This document shows, piece by piece, positions 34,314 to 44,433 of a DNA stretch of 64,000 nucleotides (positions within the stretch are counted from its first letter, which is position 1; each line of letters begins with the position of its first letter). This DNA comes from Pisolithus tinctorius. Lineage: Eukaryota; Basidiomycota; Agaricomycetes; Boletales; Pisolithaceae. The notes beneath the pieces are model-generated. The model saw only the letters and a program-made list of their open reading frames with translations, did not search any database and was not told where the DNA came from. The stretch spans positions 1-64,000 of the forward strand of contig JANFAH010000066.1 of NCBI GenBank assembly GCA_024663395.1, written 5' to 3'. The translations under genes were made by a program, and so were the position numbers.

Positions 34314-35640
34314 TCAGACGAATAGGTCCCAATACTGAGTGCGCGCGTCGATACTCTTGACGAATCCTTGAATAAAACAAATTCCGCAGGCGTCGTATTC
34401 GCCTTCAACTTTCTTCGCTACGAGCTTCGTCTCGACACGTTCCGTGTGCTTTGACGCTCTGTACGAGTCAGCGTTCCCTTCACATACCAAATGTTCTGCC
34501 TCTAGACTGCACGCGAGCAACTCGACCGGTCTATCCTCTGCCTTTGACACAAACAACTCGTCCCTTAACTGCCGTACTTGCAAGTCGACCGCGGGATTCT
34601 CGATAGCGCTTTCTTCGACCCCTTGATACCTTGGGTAGAACTCCTCAGCGTTGCCAGGACAGCGACCATCACTCATTGTCTCCTCAAACGAACTCCATGG
34701 CTGCGCGTGACCCGTTTGCGCTGATGGCGCCTCGATACGGCGTTTCTCGTCCGTACGATATCTCGATCCTGTCACCTTAGTTCCCTCGTGCTCTTGCAGT
34801 ACCGTAGTCTTCTGTGGTTCCATAGTCAGTAACTTATCATGCCCGAAGAAAATTCCGCCATCTCGAAACACGACATCTCTGTTGGTTCCTCGATATTGCC
34901 CGGACCAACAACCGATATTTCTTCTTGACATGGCACCGTTGAATGTTCGTCGGAATTTTCTAGTCGCGCGTACTCGCTTCTTTCGTTTGTCCGGGATGGC
35001 CATTATTTTGCTTAGTACGAACGCCTCGTTAGCCACCATGAAAGTACCTGTAGAATCTAAACAGTCAGTGCGTGAACGGTCGAAATAATGAATCGTATTG
35101 TCACGTATGCCGCTGGTCTTCGATATTTCCGCCTTCGGTGCCGGTCTCAGTATCCTGACCTCGCAGTCTTCACTACTGTGTACCACGCGTGCCGGAATTA
35201 TCTCTATACCTAAGAACAGATCGTCAGTAACATCAGGTAGTCGACTTCATACCTTATCACGCCCAGCACTCTCCATACACGCCTGTACATTGTTGACCTT
35301 GTGCTCTTGGTGCGTCGTACTTGTCTTCGTAGCTAGAGACGGATCGTCAGTAATGTGAGACGGCGAGCTATGTACTGTGTCCTGTCTTGCTGCTAGCCCA
35401 TCTCTCGCGCTGTCCACGCATGCCCATGCATCGGCTTCGACCTTGAGTTCTCGATGTACTGTACTTAGTTCCATGTGCCGTTCCCGCTGTGGCAAGCTAC
35501 TACTCTTGACTTCCGAGGTTCTGGCTTCGAGCCTTGCGCCTTCTCGCGCCGTGCCTAGAAGTAGACTATCAGTAACACTAGCACCACCTCACAACGCGAC
35601 TTGCAAATATTTGGCTATTTGACATCTATGTTCACTGCGT
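34314..35640 (-). CDS. Unrecognised multi-exon gene, helical/charged protein
   Basis: I do not recognise this gene. On the minus strand the distal part (35186-34314) is a continuous frame of about 290 codons: charged, Glu/Lys/Arg-rich, with VDLQVRQLRDELFVSKAEDR and CSLEAEHLVCEGNADSYRAS, suggesting helical or coiled-coil content. Upstream pieces read RLEARTSEVKSSSLPQRERH and HRELKVEADAWACVDSARDG. They are separated by introns whose 3' ends are strikingly alike (35210-35231, 35333-35354, 35555-35576), each a TACTGA branch-site core, a short spacer and a pyrimidine tract ending in TAG. The pieces do not join in a single frame with the donors I can see, and the start is not fixed, so boundaries are approximate. 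It could be a diverged or decaying gene. No signal peptide or membrane segment is seen. Confidence 0.35.
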
Positions 35641-36247
35641 CCGTCCAGGGCGAGGCGCCATAGCTGGTTGGATCCAGCGTGGTTACCACATGGTAGCGAG
35701 GAAATCCAGAAGGTTCTCGAAAGAGAACCACCCTCACTCGAGGGCTGGTCGCTGACCTGGGAGTGCGCATCACGTCGCAGGCCTTAAAGGCTGGGGCAGG
35801 AAGCTTCCCTCCCCCCCTTCTCGTCTTATTCCCAACCCATGTATACCAGACCTGGGATGGGTCACCCTTAGCACCACGAGCATCATGCCTCGTCGGTCGC
35901 CCCACTGGGGTAAGGGCAACTCCCATCGTTGGTAGTCCTACTGGTAGCTACCTAAATGGCTCGGGATAGGAGGTGGTTGGGGTAGCGGTAGCCCCCTGAC
36001 GAGAGCTTTCGCAGGCTCGAAACCACCGCCCTCCCTCCCCTTCACCTACCCCTATGCCTCTATGCTTACTGTACACGGCCCTGACCCTCAGGGAGGGGCG
36101 AAGTGGTAAGCAGATGAACAGCCCCGATACCTCCCTAGCACATAGATCTAAAACTACCCCCCCAAAGGGGGGTGGTTGGCTAATAATGCTGCGCCCCTCC
36201 GAAGCAGGCGCGAACGAGTGCCACCAAGAAGCAACCCAGCACCCCCC
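35641..36247. other. GC-rich low-complexity stretch with a perfect hairpin
   Basis: Composition changes abruptly to C/G runs (CCCTCCCCCCCTTCTC, ACCACCGCCCTCCCTCCCC). A hairpin at about 36156-36175 pairs a run of C with a run of G around an AAA loop (ACCCCCCCAAAGGGGGGT). GGTAGCTACC near 35943 is a palindrome. It resembles the border or regulatory region of a repeat, but I find no paired terminal repeat within the window. Confidence 0.45.
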
Positions 36248-36901
36248 ATGCGTGTCTTTCGGAACAGTTTCGATGACTACATGTGTCGTGTGTACCCCAA
36301 CATGTTGCTGCCCTCCTCGCCAGAAGACATGAAGCAAGTATTGTATGCTATGGGTGCCAGTGATGCAACTCTGCTCAAGTACAATGACATGCTGAACAAG
36401 AAGTGGGACGACATATTTTCCCGGGCACCCAATGGGAGGCTTCCTACACTTGGTGTATGTCACTGTTATACTGTTGTCCGTGCAAGCGCTAACTATCTCC
36501 AGGTCAAGCCACTGCCGCACGACAAGAGCGTCCAATACTACCCGATCCGCAACTCCCCCTTGGTCATGCGCATCTGGGATGGCGGCATGGAACAGTATGG
36601 ACAATACTGCCTCGACTTTTTTGACCCAGTCAATGACATAGCTGTGAACGCCCCCGATGATTACAAGATTTGGCACAATCCCTACCACGGTCAGTTTACT
36701 TATGGAGAGCAGCTTGTGTCCTGGGAGGCAGCTATGCACGTGACAAAGGTCCCCGCAGGCCAGGAGAAGTACAGCGTCCAGGAGGGATCGTCGCTTGTGC
36801 TCACCCGTTCAAACGCAACTCCTCTCAGTTTCCAGATTCCTTGCAGACAAAGATCTATGTATGGGATGGACTTTGCCAAGCCTTACGCTGCCATCCCCTA
36901 G
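36248..36901 (+). CDS. Unrecognised protein, two exons
   Basis: The start at 36248 gives MRVFRNSFDDYMCRVYPNML. Exon 1 ends at NGRLPTLG and a 48-nt intron follows (36453-36500, GTATGT...GCGCTAAC...CCAG, phase 0, good branch site). Exon 2 reads VKPLPHDKSVQYYPIRNSPL, continues WDGGMEQYGQYCLDFFDPVN and WHNPYHGQFTYGEQLVSWEA, and stops at 36899-36901. The C3/G3-biased codon use and clean intron argue for a real gene. I recognise no family. The sequence directly upstream is GC-rich and repeat-like, so this could belong to a repetitive element. Roughly 200 residues, no signal peptide, no membrane helix. Confidence 0.5.
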   Translation: MRVFRNSFDDYMCRVYPNMLLPSSPEDMKQVLYAMGASDATLLKYNDMLNKKWDDIFSRAPNGRLPTLGVCHCYTVVRASANYLQVKPLPHDKSVQYYPIRNSPLVMRIWDGGMEQYGQYCLDFFDPVNDIAVNAPDDYKIWHNPYHGQFTYGEQLVSWEAAMHVTKVPAGQEKYSVQEGSSLVLTRSNATPLSFQIPCRQRSMYGMDFAKPYAAIP

Positions 36902-37207
36902 ATATGTTGGCTGCATGCTTACCGAGGAAGATGTGAAGGCCGGTCTGTTTCAGTGATGGTGTGGTTGTGTGTCATGGCGTCCAGGGGTACCCAGAGGGCT
37001 TGTGTATTGTAATATCAACTGCAACAGGCAGAATTTGTTATAGCGATACGAAGAAAAAATCGCAAATACTAAGGTTCATTTGTTTTTATAGCATACATGA
37101 TAGGTTACTTGGGTCACAACGTTAACACTAATACAGAGTCTGCAGGCTATGTCGGACAAGCTAAGGCAACCAGAAGAGCAGAGTAGCCAGTCGCGTCTTC
37201 CGATGGA

Positions 37208-37789
37208 TTAAATTGACACGGTGCTGGACGTCTAGCGAGAAACAGTTGGTCGAACGTTGAAACACAGGCCAAACACCAACTTACCTCTACAGATGAGAGG
37301 TCACTGAAACGAGGGGGAGAGGCGGAAACAGCAGAGGAAGTACGAGCTATGGTAGTAAGGTCGATATCTATCATCAAGACCCCCACTTCGATATCTCGGA
37401 TTTTCGGGAGTGTACGAGAACTCACCATCACCCTTGAGGGCGTTCTTCCTGATTTCCTTGGCCCGTTGGATATCTTCCTCTGACAGTGAACTTGACCGTT
37501 CCTTCGTAAGCTTGGGGGCATTGACTTTCTTACCTATACCTGGCGTAAGGATGGCACGAAACCCGAGACAACGCTAACGTGATTGCGCACCGTGCTCGTC
37601 GGACTCCTTGGAGAATTCACGGGCGCTATCCTCCCTTGCTGCAGCCTCGAGGTATTCTTCCTCTGCAAGCCTTCCCCAGTTGTGATGACCACCGCCACCC
37701 TTGCGGATGTGATTGTCCAGACCCGACTTGGATAGGGAACGGTCCCTCATCGCAGCACGAGGGTATGTGGCGCGCTCCGTACGAGTCAT
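37208..37789 (-). CDS. HABP4/SERBP1/Stm1-like small basic protein
   Basis: Start at 37789: MTRTERATYPRAAMRDRSLS, then GLDNHIRKGGGGHHNWGRLA. The Lys/Arg-Gly-Gly-x-Gly-x-His-Asn-Trp-Gly motif is the mark of the HABP4/PAI-RBP1 group and their fungal relatives. Exon 2 adds KKVNAPKLTKERSSSLSEED and RAKEIRKNALKGD. Exon 3 reads IDLTTIARTSSAVSASPPRF and exon 4 adds TSSTVSI with TAA at 37208-37210. The protein is about 130 residues, hydrophilic and probably disordered. Animal relatives bind mRNA and hibernating ribosomes; by family analogy a ribosome- or RNA-associated role is likely but not shown here. Confidence 0.65.
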
Positions 37790-38175
37790 GTCAAACTACT
37801 ACGACGTGGAGGATGTGGTATAAGACAAGGATACAGACGAGAACAACCAGACGCCGGGACCCTTTTATGCTCCGGAGACCAGTGGGAAGTGCCACTTCGA
37901 GATAGTTCTAGTTGCTCGCGTGATCTCTATGTATGACACGTTGACGTTGGCACAAAGACGTACTACATCCCTACGCGCAGACAACGCAGCCTTTAAGACG
38001 TCAAGCACAGAACACTTCCTTTGTTATCTGCCTTTACGCTACTCCACGCATTGTGGAGTCTCGCTGAGTGAAAGAAATGCGGGGTAACGTGGGAAAGAAT
38101 GTGTCAATCACTCCACGTGGCCAAATCGAGCAACTCCAAATATTCGGCGACTTGACTTGCACTGATTGAACAGGA
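37790..38175. promoter_or_regulatory. Divergent intergenic, HABP4-like/5-phosphatase
   Basis: 386 bp between two divergent starts, expected to hold both promoters. A short direct CACGCATTGTGGAG / CTCCACGTGG context near 38044-38118 is visible. No clear TATA box. Confidence 0.4.
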
Positions 38176-41100
38176 ATGAGCCATCGGCAGGTCGATCTGG
38201 TCAAGTCGTTTCTTCGACCATCTGAGAACACGACGGTTACATTGAACGTCGAGGTGGAACCCGGAAACGTAGAAAGCTACGGTGGTGGTCAAGCGGACAC
38301 CAACACGGAGGCCCTACAACGCGGCCGACGACTCCTTTCTATAGTGACGCACGATGACGGGGGATTTGAAGAGGCAAGGTGGGTACTAGCTCCTCTGAGA
38401 AAACCTGGTACGGTAGGTGCAATGCCAGGTGTTCGAATAGAGCGTCCGTTTCGCTGTGCTTACGGGAGTTATCTGAAGCTTCATCGTCTTCAAGTTGGAC
38501 GAAAGTAACAACCAGTTACAAATAAAAACCACTTCTCCGATCACTGGTGATGTGTCATTGACTGTCGCTCAGGCGAAACAACAGTCACTTGAAAATTTGC
38601 CCTCCCCTGCATCACCGACTATCCCGGGTGTCTCTGGTGTGTGTGTGACGTCTGAATGCATAATCATGTCTTCTTTCCTGAATATGTCCAACTCAGTCTT
38701 TACACTTACAATCAATTCCAATTCCGAAGATGTTTCGTCTCAGACTTTTATCACCAGCGACATACAGAAGTTACAGAAATTTTCAGCCGAGTATCGTCGT
38801 TTGAAAGCCGTAGCTGGTAAGACCACCGAATGCCAAAAAAATGAGGAAAATCTCATTCTGTCGTATCTTTACAAGCCTCCAGGAAGTTGAACACGTCTGA
38901 CAACTTTCTTTGGCTGCACCCCTATCAAATGGCTCTACGAAGTGCGCGGTGCGCTGCTGCAGTGTTACCGTCATTGACGTGCCAATTTGTGACCCCCGCA
39001 CAGCCAAGGTAGTTGATCTCCGTACCAAGATAATACCTCTGCACGAACGGCTCTCAAAAGCAACTGCCGGACTCCCTGGAAATGATCTTCGAGACATCTC
39101 AACAGTGCGTGACGAATGGATACGCAAAGCCGCAATTGCAAAGGCTACTGTAGGAACCAAGGCTTTGCGGTATTTACCGCCCTCAAGTTGGTTATCCCTT
39201 TATTCAAAATTGTTCATCCAGCTTGCGCTTGGGGTCTTTCAATGTCAACGGGAAGATTCCCTCACAAGACTTGTCGCCCTGGCTTCGGGGGGTCGCGGCT
39301 AAGAAATCCACTGGGCAGCCCTGGATTTCCCCTCTGGAGCCGCTATCTCCTTTGGGGCCTTTGTGCGACTTGCTGCCAGAAGGTGAGGTTACACTCTTGA
39401 TTCCGAGTGGTACCAGTGTGACGTCTCTGTTTAGAGAAAGATGAAGATGACTTGTTAACCAAGTCGTCCGCCAACGCCACCCCCGAAATGAAAGGGGCGG
39501 ACCCTGATATTTTCGTTCTGGGATTTCAGGAACTTGATATGTCGACTGAGGCTCTTCTATATGCAACAAGTCCCATAAAGGAAGAAATGTGGACGACGGC
39601 AATCTTTGCAGGACTTGGCGAAAAAGGCATACTCTATGAGAAGGTAACGTTCCCAGCTGCCAGAGCAACTTTCGATCATTGAGAACGTATCATAGTTGGT
39701 TTCGACGCAGCTGGTTGGAATGCTACTGATAGTAATTGTCAAGAAGGCACTACGTTCGTGCTTCAACGACGTCCGGTTCTGTTATGCAGGTGCAGGCATC
39801 ATGGGTTTTATGGTAATCTCTCAGTTGTCCGTCAATTTTTGCCCACACAACCTACTATAGGGGAACAAAGGTGCCACAGCTGTGAGATTAGAGTTCACTC
39901 CAACTTCATCCGGAGTATCAGAACTGGCGTCCACACAACCCATTGCATTGACTTTTGTGAACGCACATCTGGCCGCGTTCGATGAGATGGTGGAAAGGCG
40001 GAATTACGACTTTCATGATCTCTCGGCACGCTTGACTTTCCCGTCTGCCGGAGGCACCGGGTACGATGACACGCTCAATCTTTACCAATCTGATGTGCTT
40101 TTCTGGATGGTGAGCTAGTACATACTTGTCTTTCCCTTACTAACGGCCTAAATCATTCGTGGGCGCAGGGTGGTAAGTCACATACCGAATTGGAGTGACC
40201 TCTCGTTTAATGTGATATGACCTTGATCAGATCTCAACTATCGGATAAACTTGTCAGATTCAGACATCAGAGCTATCCTGACTTCCTATCCTGACGGTGA
40301 TAGTGGCGTGCAACACATAGTTGCATATGATCAGGTAGATTCCTTGTTCGGTTTTTAATAAAGATACTAAGTCTCACCTAGCTACGGAATGCCATACGCT
40401 CTAACGAGGCTTTCTCTCACTTTATGGAGCACCCTATCACCCACTTTCCGTCCGTCCCCTATTCATTACTGTGGGACAGGATACTGATATATGATACAGG
40501 ACATATCGATATGGCGTAGGTGTGTCGAGAGATCTGCTGGGTTACGATACCAAGTGGGTAGTCCAGAGATTACCTTTACACGAGCCGCTCAACCAGATGC
40601 AGGCGTAAGCCCGCTTGGACGGATCGGATAATGTATATGCCGTCGCCCGACATCGACCTCAAACAACTAGGGTATGGAAGCCACCCGGAGATCACGTTGA
40701 GCGATCACCAACCTATATCCGCCGACTTTCACATACCGGTGCGCCGTGCCAGCGTGCTGCATTGTAGTATTTGACTGGTTTTGCAGGTAGCGATCATCAA
40801 TAAAGGGACATACGAGGAACATACATGTGGACTCCACCGAGAGCTGTCTGAATACGACCAATCTAAGAAACCACGCATCAAAGTTCAAACGGCGAACCTC
40901 GATTTCGGTCCGATCTTGTATGCACTCATCGTGTTCGCTGCGGCCGAATGTTCCGCTAACAGGGGCATCGCAGTTATAGACGTCATACTAAAAAAACTCT
41001 AGTCTTGCTGAATGACGGTGATGTAGTAGACAGACGGTTGCCTCATTGCACTCAGGAGCTCACTATAATTGTATTAACAGATACCCTGCGTGTTTCGGTT

Positions 41101-42388
41101 CTTGAGTGCTGCGCCCGATACGCCTGTGGGTGAGTGGTAACGTCGGCTCACATTGGCGAACTTGTTTGATAGGTTTTTTCCAAGCTCCGTCTTGGCTTCA
41201 CATCGAGCCCATGGTGGTATGTGGGAAGTGACACGATATCGATCCATTTTGCATAGCGTATTCGTAGGGTTTACTCCGACCAAAGGAGACGGTGGCAGTT
41301 ACCACTGTTGCCTACGTAGATGATGCTGCCGCGTCGAAGCTCAACCTCCGTCCACCTAAACTAGAATGCACTCTCATCCTGCACACTGCTCTTGGAAAAG
41401 ACCACTTCATCTCGGTAAGCGGAGATTACCGTAAGTCTCGGCTCTCGCCTTTCCGATGCCGTTGGTTTACTTTGCGACCTGCAGAATACACGTGTTTCGT
41501 AAACACGCTGGAGCGACTTGCACGCTTGCCGGGGCCCATTAGGAATCTGAAGACCCCTGAAGACCTCATGCCGAGCACGCAGGCTCTCAACGCACCCAGA
41601 GAGATTATGAGACTCATTAATTGGATGATGACCAACTCGTCGTCAGAAACTGTCTGGACATTCATCTACGAAAGGTTAGAGATCACTGATGTTTAACATG
41701 TGCAGGACACGTTTTTTGGACGACCAGCCAGGCAGAAACTGTGTACAGTCATACGCGAGGTTTGTTGCATGCCATCGTCGCTTGCTGCACTCACAACACC
41801 CCCTTTTTCTGAAGTGTCTCGATACGGGAGAAGAGTTTCCAACCGTAACTACCGAAAGTGATCGCAGTGATCTCTGTGCAGCAGTTGCTTCTACGCTTGT
41901 GGCATTCCTGGACTCCTTAGTGGTCCCGGTGATTCCTCCGTCTCTCCATGCGAGATGTCTGCAAGTGAGGGACAGGGAAACCGCCTTTGAAGTACGTTCA
42001 TGAAATTCCTATGCAATGTCCGCATCTGAGTAGTTGTGTGCAAGTTGCTGGACGAGTTCCCTCGTGAATCTATCAATGTATGTAACGTTTCCAGATCTTG
42101 TGGAGATCGCAGACACTCAGACACCTTTCACCAAGGTTTGGATATCACTGACGGCTTTCCTGCATTACGTCGGGCAGCAAGGTTCTGCGTCGGGGAAGGC
42201 TGGGTCCCGGAGCATCAGTTCCAAAGCTCTTCATCTTGGTATGCATCGATTTCGGCGTCAATTCCATTTGACTCATCTGTTCAGCCATGCTCTTCGCACC
42301 TATTTTACTTCGAGATGATCCGTCAGGAGAATTTCCTGCAGTATCACCCATTGGAAAACGCGACTTCCTCCTCTATTTCATTGCTTAG
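38176..42388 (+). CDS. OCRL/INPP5B-type inositol polyphosphate 5-phosphatase with RhoGAP-like C-terminus
   Basis: Phosphatidylinositol 5-phosphatase, probably acting on PI(4,5)P2 at endosomes or Golgi. The N-terminal exons (38176 on: MSHRQVDLVKSFLRPSENTT) are less conserved; I place the start there with moderate confidence. The catalytic domain then shows its motifs in order: LRLGSFNVNGKIPSQDLSPW, DIFVLGFQELD, IMGFMGNKGATAVRLEF, LTFVNAHLAAFDEMVERRN, FWMGDLNYRINLSDSDIRA, KPAWTDRIMYMPSP and LSDHQPISADFHIP. An ASH-like linker (RIKVQTANLDFGPI) follows. A RhoGAP-like helical domain contains PREIMRLINWMMTNSSSE, CAAVASTLVAFLDSLVVPVI and LLDEFPRESINVWISLTAFL. The end is GKRDFLLYFIA with TAG at 42386-42388. 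This three-part architecture is that of OCRL; budding yeast lacks it. Many short introns interrupt the gene. Confidence 0.83.
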
Positions 42389-42492
42389 CTAGACAGCTTC
42401 AACAATGATTTATAGATGTCGGTACTCATTAACTCGCGTTATTAGTTATTGTACAGGGTATGCTGCCTCTTCCGTGTCAAAGGGCGTCTAGT

Positions 42493-44056
42493 TTAGAACA
42501 TCTTCCTGTATCGTCTCTTCTCTCGTTCCTCCATCTCTTTCACGTGTGCCTTGATCCTAGCAATCTCGTTCTGGGTACCAGGGTCGGGGAATATCTTGTT
42601 TGCCTCCGCGAGATCATTCAAAGCGAGGTCATAGTCTCCACGCAAATTGTGTGCTAATGCACGGCGATAGTATGCCATTGCTGTGGAGAGGTCATTCGGT
42701 GTAGGGTACCAACGAGAAAATGACGAACCTTGGAACTTGGGTTCTAACAAATCCAAGTATTCTTCTATTACCTGATTCGTATTATCCAATACGATTGCAG
42801 CATCGGGTGGCTGCACGCGCAGAGCAGCTTGTGCGGTTGTGAGCATCATCTTAGCATAGGCGACACGGTATCCATTCGGATCCGGATAATCCTCTGGTAA
42901 GTCGGCGTGAGTGAAAAGCTGAAGGTACTTCTGTGCCTCTGCAAGAATCCGGTTAGGTACGCATTATCCAACGAAGCAGTAAAGATGCATACTTTGGAAT
43001 TTCTGCAAGGCCAAGTCTGGTTGTGGTGCCTCAATTATTGTGCCGTCTTCCGCCTTTTTACCCGTGAAATAACCGATACCGATCTGTTTAATTTTCTCTG
43101 CAATATCGCGGGCTAATTTGGGGTCTTGGTCGGCACCGGTCTCATCGTCTACAGCCTCGTCTTCCCATATGTCTCCGTCGGATGCACCTGCGTTTACCAA
43201 GCAGGGGTCATCGGGAGAAAGCACGCCAGACGCGGAGATGACAATGGGTACAGTGGGAACGTCCTTTCCATCCGTCGGATGATTTTCGATGGCACGAACT
43301 TGAGTGAATGTACGATCAGGGCTGCAAGCTACGTGATGAAGAACTTGGTAAAACCAGCATACCGACAGACTTCCCCTTGATGACTTCACCGAAAACGACG
43401 TGTTTGTTATCCAAATGAGGGGTTGGGACTGTGGTAATGAAAAATTGCGAGCCATTAGTGTCTTTCCCTGCATTTGCCTGTGGAATCCCTTGGTCAAAGA
43501 GACATCGAGGGGAAAGTATTTGAAGACCAACCATAGAAAGTAGGAAGGGTTTTGAATGTTTCATGGTGAAGTCCTCATCTTCAAAACGTTCCCCGTAAAT
43601 GGACTCGCCACCGGTACCTGATGGGATGTTGAGAAACGCGTTCAAGAGCGGAAAGAATGGCGAACCATTGCCAGCAGTGAAGTCCCCTCCTTGGCACATG
43701 AACCTGACAGTTAGCAATTACAACCGGTCAACCTGATCTGCATCTGAATGAAACAACTGGGTGCGCAAGGGAAAGCCTACCCTTTGATGACACGATGGAA
43801 GCCCGAACCAGCATAGTGAAGTGGTTTGCCAGAGTTGCCGACCCCCTTCTCACCCGTACAGAGGGCACCTGTGCTCGTGATGAGAAGGGAGATACTCGCC
43901 AAAACAGCATCTTGCTGAGCACTCACGGAAGTTCTCGGCAGTCTTTGGTACGAGATCAGCGTAGAGTGAGAAGACGATGCGCCCCTTCGGTTTCCCACCG
44001 ATCGTGATGTCGAAGTAGGTGAGCGGCCTTTCTTTCTGTGCCTCCGACTCTGCCAT
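42493..44056 (-). CDS. CPR6: Cyclophilin 40 (peptidyl-prolyl isomerase D), Hsp90 co-chaperone
   Basis: The start at 44056 gives [20 protein letters not shown], then [20 protein letters not shown], the typical opening. Following exons give [63 protein letters not shown] and [20 protein letters not shown]. Together these are the full cyclophilin fold with the active-site Arg-Phe-Gln-Phe region. The C-terminal half ([18 protein letters not shown] on) has three TPR helices pairs, including [20 protein letters not shown], which in known Cyp40 bind the Hsp90 EEVD tail. It ends [18 protein letters not shown], with the stop at 42493. Gene order is convergent with the 5-phosphatase (104 bp between stops). 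Confidence 0.92.
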
Positions 44057-44433
44057 GGTCTGTGCAATGAACAAAAGCAAACGAGAGTGTTGGATCGAAT
44101 GTAGGTGGGGAACCGGGAATCAGCCCATCATGATATGTATTCTCTTTCCGTAACTAGTCATCGCCAGAAAATACCAGAACAACCAATACAACAGCAGTAC
44201 CAACACCGTCATAGTGTGTACATACCCAACCCACGCTGTCGCTCGTGTCAGCCAAATACGTTGTATTGTATTGAAAACAGCCTTCACGGCGTGATTCGGT
44301 GAGCGTGAACCTGTCAGCAAATGTTCCAAATGCACGTGGAGATTACAAACTGAAACTCGAAGCCCATCGGCGCCCATCATCAAATGATATGTAACCGAAG
44401 TAGTCTTTGATCAACTTTCTCAACTGTTCATCC
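44057..44433. promoter_or_regulatory. Divergent promoter, CYP40/monooxygenase
   Basis: 377 bp between divergent starts; no exon supported. Contains an A/C-rich stretch (ACAACAGCAGTACCAACACC, about 44189). No firm core-promoter element. Confidence 0.4.

Noticed and set aside
35948..36739. 263-codon open frame on the minus strand
   Set aside because: Antisense to the unrecognised plus-strand gene at 36248, which has a good intron. The minus frame runs through the GC-rich non-coding stretch without motifs.
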